Shown: piece by piece, positions 24,897 to 33,320 of the stretch
Numbering within the stretch: the first letter of the stretch is position 1
Layout of the letters: every line of letters begins with the position of its first letter
Assembly (NCBI RefSeq): GCF_019668485.1
Contig: NZ_AP024619.1
Coordinates: forward strand, 2,473,757 to 2,537,756
Direction of reading: 5' to 3'
DNA length: 64,000 nt
From: Gelria sp. Kuro-4
GTDB taxonomy: Bacteria > Bacillota > DTU030 > DUMP01
Program-made: the position numbers and the translations under genes
Notes under the pieces: generated by a model
Database searches by the model: none
What the model saw: the letters and a program-made list of their open reading frames with translations, nothing else
Told to the model about the DNA's origin: nothing

Positions 24897-27011
24897 CTAC
24901 TCGCTCCCTGCCGCCGCCTGCGCGATGCCCGCCGGCTCCACCTGGAAGGTAGAGCGCTGGCGGAACTCTTCCTTCTTGCCCTTGTTCCAGTTCTTCACCG
25001 GCCGGTAGTAACCCACCACCCGGCTCCAGATCTCCGTTTCAGCGCCGCACTCCGGGCAGCTCGGCCGCTCGCCGGTGAGGTAGCCGTGCTCCGGGCAGAC
25101 GCTGAAGGTGGGAGTGAGCGAGAAGTACGGCAGGTGGAAGTGCTCGAACACAGTGCGGATTACCTGCTCACAGGTCTTGATGTCCGTGAGGCGCTCACCC
25201 AGGAAGGCGTGGAACACCGTACCGCCGGTGTAGCGCACCTGGAGCTCGTCTTGGTGCTCCAGCGCGGCGAAGAGGTCCAGCCCGTGGTTGACGGGCAGTT
25301 GCGTGGAGTTGGTGTAGTACGGTTCCCTTTCGCCCGCTGTGATGATATCCGGGTACAGCTGTTTATCCAGCCGGGCCAGCCGGTAGCTGGTGCCTTCCGC
25401 CGGGGTGGCCTCCAGGTTGAAGAGCTGCCCGGTTTCTTCCTGGAAGTCCCGGAGCTTTTCCCGCATGAACTCCAGCACGCGCAGGGCAAACTCCCGGCCC
25501 GCCGGCGTTTCGATCCCCGCGCCCAAGAGGTTCAACGCTGCCTCATGCAGGCCGACGATGCCGATGGTGTTGAAGTGATTCTCCCAGTAGTGGCCGAAGG
25601 TTTCCTTCACATGGCGCAGGTAGAAACGGGAGTAAGGGTAAAGCCCCTGCTCGGTGAACTTTTCCAGAGCCTTGCGCTTCAGAAGCAGGCTCTCTTTAGC
25701 CAGATTCATCTGCCGGGTTAGGAGGGAAAAGAATTTTTCCTCGCTCCGGGCGAGATACCCGAGGCGCGGCAGGTTGATCGTAACCACCCCGATGGAACCG
25801 GTTAAGGGGTTGGCGCCGAACAGGCCGCCGCCGCGCCGCCTGAGCTCGCGGTTATCGAGGCGGAGCCGGCAGCACATCGAGCGCACGTCCTCCGGCTTCA
25901 TCTCTGAGTTGATGAAGTTGGCGAAGTAGGGGATGCCGTATTTGGCGGTCATGGCCATGATCTTATCAGCCACCGGCGTCCCCCACGGAAAGTCACGCGT
26001 GATGTTGTAAGTGGGGATGGGGAAGGTGAAGATGCGGCCCTTGGCATCGCCTTCGGTCATGACCTCACAGAAGGCCATGTTCACCATGTCCATCTCTTTT
26101 TGGAAGTCGCCGTAGACGGCCTCTTGGCGCCTGCCGCCCACGATCACCGGCTCACCCTGCATGTGGCGCGGCACCCGCACGTCCATGGTGAGGTTGACAA
26201 AGGGGGTCTGGAAGCCCACGCGGGTCGGTACGTTGATGTTAAAGATGAATTCCTGCATGGCCTGCTTGACCTCTTTGTAGGAGAGGCCGTCGTAGCGGAT
26301 GAAGGGCGCGAGATAGGTGTCGAAGCCGGCCAGCGCCTGGGCACCGGCCGCCTCGCCCTGCAGGGTGTAGAAGAAGTTGGCGATCTGCCCCAGGGCCGTG
26401 CGGAAGTGCTTGGCGGGCGCGCTTTCCACTTTTTGCGCTGCGCCTTTGAAGCCCTGTTCCAGAAGGTCCCCCAAATCCCAGCCGCAGCAGTAGGGGGCAA
26501 GCAGGGAAAGATCATGCAGGTGCAGGTCGCCGCTGACGTGGGCATCGCGGATCGCCGGCGGGTAGACCTTTTCCAGCCAGTAGCGCGAGGTCACCGCACC
26601 GATGATGTGGTTATTGAGCCCCTGGAGCGAGTAATCCATGTTGCTGTTTTCGTTGACGCGCCAGCTCTCCCCCTCCAGGTAGCGGAGAACGGTTTTCTCC
26701 ACGTCCAGTACCAGGTGCTCCAAGCTGCGCCACTCGGCGTGCTGCTGCCGGTAGAGGATGTAGGCCTTGGCCGTGCGGGCATGCCCGCGCTCAATGAGGA
26801 CCTTCTCCACCAGGTCCTGGATGTCTTCCACCTCGGGGATCTCCGTTTGATAGCGGGCCTTAAGGAGTTCTTCCACCTCCAGCGCCAGTTTTTCCGCCCG
26901 CCCGCGGTCGCCGCCACCCACCGCCTGTGCGGCCTTGAAGATGGCCGTGGCTATCTTGGAACGGTCGTAGGGCACCAAACGGCCATCGCGTTTTCTGATT
27001 CTCTCCAGCAT
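24897..27011 (-). CDS. nrdD: Anaerobic ribonucleoside-triphosphate reductase
   Basis: NrdD reduces ribonucleoside triphosphates to deoxy forms under anaerobic conditions. From the ATG at 27011 (GGAAGGTGG upstream) it is 704 residues. An N-terminal ATP-cone (~1-95, starting MLERIRKRDGRLVPYDRSKI) gives allosteric control. A large glycyl-radical barrel follows, with cysteine-containing DLSLLAPYCCGWDL. The C-terminus has two CxxC-like zinc sites (CPEHG, CPECG) and the radical loop SRVVGYYRPVKNWNKGK. The frame is open upstream but that stretch contains the promoter. The presence of only the oxygen-sensitive class III enzyme here fits an anaerobe. Confidence 0.95.
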   Translation of the reverse strand: MLERIRKRDGRLVPYDRSKIATAIFKAAQAVGGGDRGRAEKLALEVEELLKARYQTEIPEVEDIQDLVEKVLIERGHARTAKAYILYRQQHAEWRSLEHLVLDVEKTVLRYLEGESWRVNENSNMDYSLQGLNNHIIGAVTSRYWLEKVYPPAIRDAHVSGDLHLHDLSLLAPYCCGWDLGDLLEQGFKGAAQKVESAPAKHFRTALGQIANFFYTLQGEAAGAQALAGFDTYLAPFIRYDGLSYKEVKQAMQEFIFNINVPTRVGFQTPFVNLTMDVRVPRHMQGEPVIVGGRRQEAVYGDFQKEMDMVNMAFCEVMTEGDAKGRIFTFPIPTYNITRDFPWGTPVADKIMAMTAKYGIPYFANFINSEMKPEDVRSMCCRLRLDNRELRRRGGGLFGANPLTGSIGVVTINLPRLGYLARSEEKFFSLLTRQMNLAKESLLLKRKALEKFTEQGLYPYSRFYLRHVKETFGHYWENHFNTIGIVGLHEAALNLLGAGIETPAGREFALRVLEFMREKLRDFQEETGQLFNLEATPAEGTSYRLARLDKQLYPDIITAGEREPYYTNSTQLPVNHGLDLFAALEHQDELQVRYTGGTVFHAFLGERLTDIKTCEQVIRTVFEHFHLPYFSLTPTFSVCPEHGYLTGERPSCPECGAETEIWSRVVGYYRPVKNWNKGKKEEFRQRSTFQVEPAGIAQAAAGSE

Positions 27012-27070
27012 CTTTCCACCTTCCCTTCCAGTGCTGCTGCCACCACCAGAGCCGGGATGTCGGGCCCAAC

Positions 27071-27118
27071 CCACAATATGTAGTGGCACCTTAATTATAG
27101 ACCCACAACATGGAGACG
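27071..27118 (-). promoter_or_regulatory. Pair of NrdR boxes
   Basis: The promoter-distal box (27071-27086; minus strand CCACTACATATTGTGG) closely matches the 16-base NrdR consensus. A weaker second copy with the same TTGTGG end lies at 27103-27118. They are offset by exactly 32 bases (three helical turns), the usual NrdR arrangement, and straddle the -10 element of nrdD. Confidence 0.72.
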
Positions 27119-27122
27119 TCCA
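27094..27122 (-). promoter_or_regulatory. Promoter of nrdDG
   Basis: The -10 is a perfect TATAAT (27094-27099) and the -35 is TGGACG (27117-27122), with a 17-base spacer. The element is enclosed by the NrdR boxes, so binding would block polymerase. Confidence 0.75.
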
Positions 27123-27292
27123 GGGGCGCCAAACGTCTTCTGCGGCCGTCAGGAGCACTTACCCGGCCCAGGCCACCCTGCTCGTCCAGGTTGTGGCCCT
27201 TTTGCAGACTTGCACCAGGAAGGATTATGGGGGGCCGTAGCGAATCTTTTGGGAGAAAGCCCGCGAGCCTAGCTGTCCGGAGGCGTACCAGC

Positions 27293-28387
27293 ATGAAAAG
27301 CCTGAACGTCGGTGTTTCGGCCGCCCTCGTTCTTTGCTTCTTCGTCCTGTCGCCGCTCGTGGCCGCGCCGCTGGCGCCGGCGCCGGCGCCGCCGCTTACG
27401 CCCGCTGCCGCGGAAAAAGAGCGGCTCGTCGCTGAGATCCTGGCGCTTGACACCCGGTTGGCGTTGCTCCAGCGCGAGCAAGCACAGGCCGAGGAGCGCA
27501 TCAAGCAGCTTACGGCTGACCTCAACGGCACCGCCCAGGAAAAAGAACGCCTGACCCGCCAGGCCGCCGGCGAGCAGGAGAACGTGGCCCTCTGGCTGCG
27601 CTTTCTGGCCGAAGACGGCACCCTAACCTACCTGGACGTTCTTCTGGGGGCGGCCGATTTCAGCGATTTCCTCACGCGCCTGGACCTGGTGCTTACCATT
27701 ATCGAAAGCAACGTGGACCGGCTGGAGCAGCTTAAGGCCCTGGCCGCCGCCGTAGCAGCCAAAGAGGAGGAGCTGGCTCAAAAGCAAGCCGAGCTGGCCC
27801 AGGCACACGCCGCCATCAGCCGAAACTTGGCAACAGCGCAGGAGCTCCGCCGGGCCAAAGCCGGCGCGCTGGCCGAGGCGGAGAAAAAGCTGGCCGACTT
27901 CGCCACTCTCCTCGCGGTAAGCCAGGCCTGGGAAACGGTGCTGCCGGACATCGACCGGCTGCTGTCCCGCCTGGAAGCCGTGCCCTGGGAGCGTGTCCAA
28001 CCGGACAGCTTGGAGGTGAACTACCTCTTCGGCCAGGCGCACCTGGCCTACCGGGAAGCCACGCTGGCCGGCCTGCTCCAGAGTCCCGAGGACGCGAGCG
28101 ACAGTTTGGAGCTTACCTGCCTGCCCGGCCGCTTAACCTTAACGCGGCCCGCCGCGGCCGGGCGCCCGGCCTACACCCTAAGCCTGGAGCTCGCCCCCGA
28201 CGGACGGCGTCTTATGCTTAAACCCGCAGGCATCCGCGTGGCGGGAGCCGACGTTCCCACCCCTACCCTGGCGCTGCTTTTCGCCGGACGGGACCTGGCG
28301 CTTACCCTCCCGCTTCCCGCCGGGTTAAAAATCTCCCGGGCCGAAGTGGAAACCGGCGCGCTCAAGGTCACTTTAACCCGGGCATAA
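27293..28387 (+). CDS. Secreted coiled-coil protein of unknown function
   Basis: The 364-residue product starts at the ATG with GGAGG ten bases upstream. It has a signal peptide (about residues 1-26, LVLCFFVLSPLVAA) and then an Ala/Pro-rich stretch. Long charged helical segments (~40-90 and ~150-215, ERLVAEILALDTRLALLQREQAQAEERI and similar) are predicted coiled coils. Between them LRFLAEDGTLTYLDVLLGAADFSDFLTRLDL resembles the N-terminal region of PcsB/CwlO-type peptidoglycan-hydrolase regulators. No catalytic domain follows; the C-terminal ~130 residues are beta-rich and unrecognised. It may be a cell-wall-hydrolase regulator without enzyme domain. It is divergent from nrdDG and no close functional link is visible. 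Confidence 0.8.
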   Translation: MKSLNVGVSAALVLCFFVLSPLVAAPLAPAPAPPLTPAAAEKERLVAEILALDTRLALLQREQAQAEERIKQLTADLNGTAQEKERLTRQAAGEQENVALWLRFLAEDGTLTYLDVLLGAADFSDFLTRLDLVLTIIESNVDRLEQLKALAAAVAAKEEELAQKQAELAQAHAAISRNLATAQELRRAKAGALAEAEKKLADFATLLAVSQAWETVLPDIDRLLSRLEAVPWERVQPDSLEVNYLFGQAHLAYREATLAGLLQSPEDASDSLELTCLPGRLTLTRPAAAGRPAYTLSLELAPDGRRLMLKPAGIRVAGADVPTPTLALLFAGRDLALTLPLPAGLKISRAEVETGALKVTLTRA

Positions 28388-28412
28388 AAAGCGGCAGGTG
28401 CAGCGCCTGCCG
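28386..28412 (-). terminator. Terminator of the valS-folC transcript
   Basis: CGGCAGG...CCTGCCG stem (28392-28412) followed on the minus strand by CTTTTTA. It lies about 75 bases past the folC stop and overlaps the stop codon of the convergent coiled-coil gene. Confidence 0.7.
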
Positions 28413-28488
28413 GGAGTGAAGAACACGCAATGAATTCGGTTGAAGGGCTGGTTGGACGGTTGTCGGCAATGTGAAGCCGCGTCCGCCT

Positions 28489-29805
28489 TTATCTGCATCG
28501 CCCTGGAAGAGGGGGGCAAGTAACCAGGTGCCGGCGGGCCGCGCCGGCCATGTAGAGCGAGCCGCACACCAGCACGGCGTCGCCGGGCGCGGCCAAGGCC
28601 AGGGCGCGGTCCACCGCGCGCGGGATCTCAGGCTCCACGTACACCGCCGGCACGCAGGCCTTAAGACCCGCCGCCACCTGCTCGGGCGCCGCGGCGCGCG
28701 GGCTCGCGGGCCGGGTAACCACCGCCGCCTGGGCCAGAGGGCCCAGGGTCTTTAACACCGCCGACACGTCTTTGTCGCCCAGCATGCCGAGCACGAGGAT
28801 GAGGCGCCGGCCGGGCAGGTAGGTCCGCACGGTGCGGGCCAGAGCCTGCGCCCCATCGGGGTTGTGGGCGCCGTCGATGATTGCCAAAGGCGCTGTGCGC
28901 ACCACCTCAAAGCGCGCCGGCCAGCGGGCGGCGGCCAGGCCCCGGCGTACAGCGTCCTCAGGTATAATCGCACCTTGGCTGCCGAGTACCGTCAGGGCCA
29001 GGGCGGCGGTGGCGGCGTTGTCCAGTTGGTGCGGGCCGAGAAGCCTGATCTCAAGATCCGGATGAGAGCGGCCGGCTGCCGTAAGGTCAAAGCGCTGGCC
29101 GCTTAAATCTTGCCGGCCGGGCACCACCGTGCAGTGGGCCCGCACGCTGAATAGCGGTGCGCCGCGCTCGGCAGCGCGGGCGGTAATGACCCGGGCGGCT
29201 TCGTCCTCTTGGGGCGCCAGCACCACCGGGCGCCCGGGCTTGATGATGCCGGCCTTTTCCCGGGCGATCTCCGTCAGGGTGCGGCCCAGCACGGCCACGT
29301 GGTCGTAGCTGATGTGGGTGATCACCGCCACCTGCGGCTCCACCACGTTGGTGGCGTCCAGCCGCCCGCCCAGGCCGACCTCGAGGACCAGGTAGTCCAC
29401 CCGCTCACGGGCGAAGTAGAGAAAGGCCGCCGCCGTCAGCACCTCGAATTCCGTCGCCTGCCCGCCCCCGGCGGCCGCCACCGCCTCGGCCGCCGCACGC
29501 ACACGCGTGAGGAGCGCCGCCAACTCGTCCGGGGCGACCTCCCTACCGTTCACCTGGAAGCGCTCGGTGTACTCCACCAGGTGGGGTGAGGTGTACAGGC
29601 CGGTGCGGTAGCCGGCCGCCGCCAGCACCGCGCTGATCAAGGCGCAGACAGAGCCTTTGCCGTTGGTGCCGGCCACGTGGATCACCTTAAGGCCCTGCTC
29701 AGGATGCCCCAAGAGCGCCAACAGCCGCTCAATGCGCTCCAGGCCCGGCCGGCTGCCGAAGCGCGCCAGCGACTCCAACCAGACCGTGGTTTCTTCCCAA
29801 TCCAT
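28489..29805 (-). CDS. folC: Folylpolyglutamate synthase / dihydrofolate synthase
   Basis: FolC adds glutamate to (dihydro)pteroate and extends the polyglutamate tail of folates. From the ATG at 29805 (GGAGGGTGGGG upstream) it is 438 residues. The Mur-ligase-like fold is clear: P-loop HVAGTNGKGSVCALI, RTGLYTSPHLVEYTERF, LVLEVGLGGRLDATNVV, ISYDHVAVLGRTLTEIAREKAGI and the C-terminal IDGAHNPDGAQALA. The valS-folC order is conserved in Bacillus and Clostridia. The gene follows valS by 46 bases. Confidence 0.94.
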   Translation of the reverse strand: MDWEETTVWLESLARFGSRPGLERIERLLALLGHPEQGLKVIHVAGTNGKGSVCALISAVLAAAGYRTGLYTSPHLVEYTERFQVNGREVAPDELAALLTRVRAAAEAVAAAGGGQATEFEVLTAAAFLYFARERVDYLVLEVGLGGRLDATNVVEPQVAVITHISYDHVAVLGRTLTEIAREKAGIIKPGRPVVLAPQEDEAARVITARAAERGAPLFSVRAHCTVVPGRQDLSGQRFDLTAAGRSHPDLEIRLLGPHQLDNAATAALALTVLGSQGAIIPEDAVRRGLAAARWPARFEVVRTAPLAIIDGAHNPDGAQALARTVRTYLPGRRLILVLGMLGDKDVSAVLKTLGPLAQAAVVTRPASPRAAAPEQVAAGLKACVPAVYVEPEIPRAVDRALALAAPGDAVLVCGSLYMAGAARRHLVTCPPLPGRCR

Positions 29806-29830
29806 CGCCCCACCCTCCATTCCTCAACAG

Positions 29831-29856
29831 CGGACGCGCTAAACCGCGCCCTTACG
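29831..29856 (-). repeat. REP-like GCGC hairpin, copy A
   Basis: On the minus strand the sequence CGTAAGGGCGCGGTTTAGCG continues with CGTCCG. It is one of three similar GGGCGCG-loop-CGCGCCC hairpins in the window (others at 36354 and 43012), all with the same strand orientation. It overlaps the stop codon of valS. Confidence 0.45.
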
Positions 29857-32497
29857 CCTCGAGCTGGCTGAGACGCAGCTTCAGGCGGGCCAGCTTGTCG
29901 CGGTAGCCGGCCTCCTTCTCGCGCTCCTTGGCCACCACCTCGGCCGGCGCCTTGTTCACAAAGCCAGGGTTGGAAAGCAGCCGCTCGCTGCGCGCCACCT
30001 CGGCCTCCATGGCGGCGATCTCCTTCGCCAGCCGCGCCTTCTCCTTCTCGATGTCCACCAGGTCGGCCAGGGGCAGGTAGGCCTCCACGCCGCTGGCGAT
30101 CACGCTCACCGCCCGGGCCGGTTTCTTCTCGCTCACAGGGCCGACGGCCACCTCGCCGGCGGCGGCCAGCGCCTCCAGGTAAGCCCGCCCGGCTTCCAAG
30201 GCGGCTGCGGCTTGGTCGTCCGCCTGGATGATAACCCGCGCCTTGCGGCTGGGCGGCACCTCCATCTCGGCGCGGGCGTTGCGGATGCCGCGGATGAGCT
30301 GCTGCAGCAGGCCGAAGTCCCGCTCGGCGGCCTCATCGCGCGCGGCGAGCGCCGCCGGCCAGGGCGCCACCACGATGCTCTCGCCCGCGTGCGGCAGGTG
30401 CTGCCAGATCTCCTCGCTGATGAAGGGCATAAAGGGATGCAGCAGCCGCAGCGTCCGCTCCAGGACCTCCCAGAGCACGTACTGGGCAGTCCGCCGCGCC
30501 CTTTTATCCTCACCGTAGAGGCGCAGCTTCGCCACCTCCACGTACCAGTCGCAGAACTCATCCCAGATGAAGTCGTAGAGGGTGCTGCCCGCCCCGCCCA
30601 GGTCGTAGGCCTGGATGAGCTCCGTCACCCGGTCCCGCGTGGCGCTGAAACGGCTCCGGATCCAGCGGTCGGCCAGGGTGTACGTAAGCTCCGCCGGGTT
30701 CACCGCGGCCGGATCGAAATCCTCCAGGTTGAGGAGGGCAAAGCGCGCCACGTTCCAGACCTTGTTGGCAAAGTTGCGGGTCGCCTCTACCTTGTCCCAG
30801 TGGAAGCGCAGGTCGTAGCCGGGAACGCTCGCGGTGATGAGCATAAAGCGCAGGGTGTCGGCGCCGTACTTCTCGATCACCTCCAGGGGGTCGATGCCGT
30901 TCCCGAGGGACTTGCTCATCTTGCGGCCCTCGGCGTCCAGCACCAGGCCGTGGATGAACACGTTGCGGAAGGGCACGTCGTCTTGAAAAGCCAGGGCCAT
31001 GAAGATCATACGGGCCACCCAGAAGAAGATGATGTCCCGCCCGGTGACGAGGACCGAGGTGGGGTAGAAGTACTTCAGGTCCGCCGTCTCCTCCGGCCAG
31101 CCCAGGGTCGAGAAGGGCCAGAGGGCGGAGGAGAACCAGGTGTCGAGGACGTCAGGGTCCTGCTCGATGCGGGTGCTGCCGCAGCGCGGGCACGCCGTGA
31201 GGTCCGTGCGGCTCGCCGCCTCCGCCCCGCACTCCCTGCAGTACCACACCGGAATGCGGTGGCCCCACCAGAGCTGGCGTGAGATGCACCAGTCGCGGAT
31301 GTTCTCCAGCCAGTTGATGTAGATCTTGGTGAAGCGCTCGGGGATGAAGCGGATGCGCCCGTCGCGCACCGCCGCCAGCGCCGGCTCGGCCAGGGGCTTC
31401 ATCTTGACGAACCACTGGCGGGAAAGGAGCGGCTCGATCACCGTACCGCAGCGCGAGCAGTGGCCCACGGCATGCGCCAGGTCTTCGATTTTGACCAGGT
31501 AGCCGCCCTCCTCCAGTTCCTTCACCAGCTGCTCGCGACACGCGTAACGGTCCAGCCCGGCGAACTTGCCTGCCGCCTCGGTCATTTTCCCGTCGAGACC
31601 GATGACCGTGATCTCCTCCAGGCGGTGGCGGCGCCCCATCTCGAAGTCGTTGGGATCGTGGCTGGGTGTCACCTTCACAGCACCGGTGCCGAAGGACGGG
31701 TCTACGTAATCGTCGGCGAAAATCGGCAGGCGCCGCCCAACGACCGGAAGAACGGCCTCCTTGCCCACCAGGTGCCGGTAGCGCTCATCCTCCGGGTGCA
31801 CCGCGATGCCTGTATCGCCCAGCATGGTCTCCGGGCGGGTGGTGGCCACGGTGATGTAGCCCTCGCCCTCCGCCAGCGGGTAGCGGATGTACCAGAGCTT
31901 GCCAGGCGTGTCCTCGTGCTCCACCTCGATGTCGGAGATGGCGGTGTGGCAGTGCGGGCACCAGTTGATAATGTAATTGCCGCGGTAGATCAGCCCGCGC
32001 TCGTAGAGGCTCACGAACACCTCCCGCACCGCCCGCGAGCAGCCCGCGTCCATGGTGAAGCGCTCGCGCGTGAAGTCGCAGGAAGCCCCCAGGCGCTGCA
32101 GCTGGCGGATGATCCGCCCGCCGTATTGCTCCTTCCACTGCCATACGCGCTCGAGAAACTTCTCCCGTCCCAGGTCCCAGCGGCTCAGGCCCTCTTTGGC
32201 CAGTTCCGCCTCCACGCGGGCCTGGGTGGCAATCCCGGCGTGGTCGGTGCCGGGCAGCCACAGGGTGGGGTCGCCCTGCATGCGATGGAAACGGATCAGG
32301 ACGTCCTGGATGGTGTTATCCAGGGCGTGCCCCATGTGGAGAGCCCCTGTGACGTTCGGTGGCGGGATAACAATGGTAAAGGGTTCCTTCTCCGGCTCAA
32401 TCCGCGGCGTAAAGTACCCGCCGTCCAGCCAGAATTTGAACCATTTTTCTTCCACCGCCTGCGGGTCGTAGACGGTGGGAATCTCCTGCGCCGGCAC
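29852..32497 (-). CDS. valS: Valyl-tRNA synthetase
   Basis: ValS charges tRNA-Val and edits threonine. Signatures are [17 protein letters not shown] (HIGH motif), the editing-domain [12 protein letters not shown] and [14 protein letters not shown] (KMSKS), plus a C-terminal arm of charged coiled coil. I chose the GTG at 32497 (881 residues, the family's usual size): AAGGAGG lies eight bases upstream and the protein then begins [18 protein letters not shown], like known ValS. The frame is open ~40 codons further upstream, but that part is non-conserved leader. It lies behind a T-box. Confidence 0.94.
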   Translation of the reverse strand: MPAQEIPTVYDPQAVEEKWFKFWLDGGYFTPRIEPEKEPFTIVIPPPNVTGALHMGHALDNTIQDVLIRFHRMQGDPTLWLPGTDHAGIATQARVEAELAKEGLSRWDLGREKFLERVWQWKEQYGGRIIRQLQRLGASCDFTRERFTMDAGCSRAVREVFVSLYERGLIYRGNYIINWCPHCHTAISDIEVEHEDTPGKLWYIRYPLAEGEGYITVATTRPETMLGDTGIAVHPEDERYRHLVGKEAVLPVVGRRLPIFADDYVDPSFGTGAVKVTPSHDPNDFEMGRRHRLEEITVIGLDGKMTEAAGKFAGLDRYACREQLVKELEEGGYLVKIEDLAHAVGHCSRCGTVIEPLLSRQWFVKMKPLAEPALAAVRDGRIRFIPERFTKIYINWLENIRDWCISRQLWWGHRIPVWYCRECGAEAASRTDLTACPRCGSTRIEQDPDVLDTWFSSALWPFSTLGWPEETADLKYFYPTSVLVTGRDIIFFWVARMIFMALAFQDDVPFRNVFIHGLVLDAEGRKMSKSLGNGIDPLEVIEKYGADTLRFMLITASVPGYDLRFHWDKVEATRNFANKVWNVARFALLNLEDFDPAAVNPAELTYTLADRWIRSRFSATRDRVTELIQAYDLGGAGSTLYDFIWDEFCDWYVEVAKLRLYGEDKRARRTAQYVLWEVLERTLRLLHPFMPFISEEIWQHLPHAGESIVVAPWPAALAARDEAAERDFGLLQQLIRGIRNARAEMEVPPSRKARVIIQADDQAAAALEAGRAYLEALAAAGEVAVGPVSEKKPARAVSVIASGVEAYLPLADLVDIEKEKARLAKEIAAMEAEVARSERLLSNPGFVNKAPAEVVAKEREKEAGYRDKLARLKLRLSQLEA

Positions 32498-32669
32498 GTC
32501 ATCATCCTCCTTAAAGCTGTATATGCTCATGGTCCGCGCACCACCAAAGCTTCGCGCCGCTCTTGCTGCTTTGTCCGCCATACCTTGACTCATTCCAGCC
32601 AGCCCGCCGGAGCGTGCCGGCAACCTGCCGCAGCCGCACCGGCGGCACCGCCAGCCGTACCAGACGCAG

Positions 32670-32915
32670 AAAGGCCTCCGATCCGATAAGGACGGAGGCC
32701 CCGTGGTACCACCTTACTTCCCCGGCAAGGCACAGCCGTACCAGGCTCTGTGCCGTAACGCGGCGGTGCGGCCGGGGCTAACCCTCGCCCCGGCGGCTCC
32801 CGGGCGACCTTCGGTGCCTTCTCCGGAGAAGCCTTACAGCCGCGGGCTTCCCTCTCTGGCCGGTCCAGCCACCTACTCCTCCCGTTCGCAGCCTTTCCCA
32901 AAACTCGTTGCCTTT
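32670..32915 (-). promoter_or_regulatory. T-box riboswitch, valine specifier
   Basis: Minus-strand features: AGTA and AGAGAG motifs of Stem I near 32840-32880, the T-box AAGGTGGTACCACGG at 32701-32715 and a terminator stem (GGCCTCCG pairing with CGGAGGCC, 32673-32700) followed by TTT. The specifier loop reads GAAG then GTC at 32806-32808, a valine codon matching the gene. About 170 bases separate the terminator from the start codon. Confidence 0.9.
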
Positions 32916-32944
32916 ATGATACCCCAGTACCCCGGCACTGTCAA
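32916..32944 (-). promoter_or_regulatory. Promoter of valS
   Basis: TTGACA (32939-32944) and TATCAT (32916-32921) with a 17-base spacer lie directly upstream of the valine T-box. Confidence 0.8.
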
Positions 32945-33007
32945 GTGCGCGCCATCCGGTGTGTGCCCCTCATTTCCAGCGCCACAGCAGCCGAGGATAA
33001 CCCTCGT

Positions 33008-33241
33008 TCAGATCTTAGGTTTAACGCCGAGGACCCTCTCCGAAAGAGGCCCGAAGACGGCCGCGATGAGTTTGGTGGGATTGGGAAGCTTGACACCCAA
33101 GGCTAAAGGAAGGCTGATGGCGACGGCCAGGGCCATAAAGACGGAGAAGGCGATTAGATCCCGCCACTGCTTCTTCTTGATGAGGCGCGGCACTTCAAAG
33201 GCGATGATGGCGAGGTAAACCAAAAAGAGCAGAACGATCAT
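33008..33241 (-). CDS. Small two-helix membrane protein, unknown
   Basis: From the ATG at 33241 (AGGAGGTGG upstream) the product is 77 residues. A hydrophobic N-terminal segment (IVLLFLVYLAIIAF) is followed by a basic loop (PRLIKKKQWRD) and a second membrane segment (LIAFSVFMALAVAISLPLAL). I do not recognise a family. It lies downstream of gerAC on the same strand, 79 bases away across a repeat-like spacer. It may be expressed with the germination genes. Confidence 0.65.
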   Translation of the reverse strand: MIVLLFLVYLAIIAFEVPRLIKKKQWRDLIAFSVFMALAVAISLPLALGVKLPNPTKLIAAVFGPLSERVLGVKPKI

Positions 33242-33242
33242 G

Positions 33243-33320
33243 TCTTCCACCTCCTGCCAGGTGCCGGGCACCCGTGTGCAAATCTGCAAAGAACTTTGGA
33301 AAGTTGATACCTGACCCCGA
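33243..33320. repeat. Repeat-like spacer with GGTGCCGGGCACC palindrome
   Basis: The 18 bases CCAGGTGCCGGGCACCCG at 33257-33274 recur exactly at 8492-8509 (end of aroA). Here they are followed by small dyads around CAAAGAACTTTG. The composition resembles dispersed intergenic repeats of clostridial genomes; this is recognition by eye only. Confidence 0.4.

Noticed and set aside
31460-32689. Long plus-strand open frame of about 400 codons opposite valS
   Set aside because: ValS motifs are complete on the other strand; this frame is a codon-bias shadow and would also run through the T-box.
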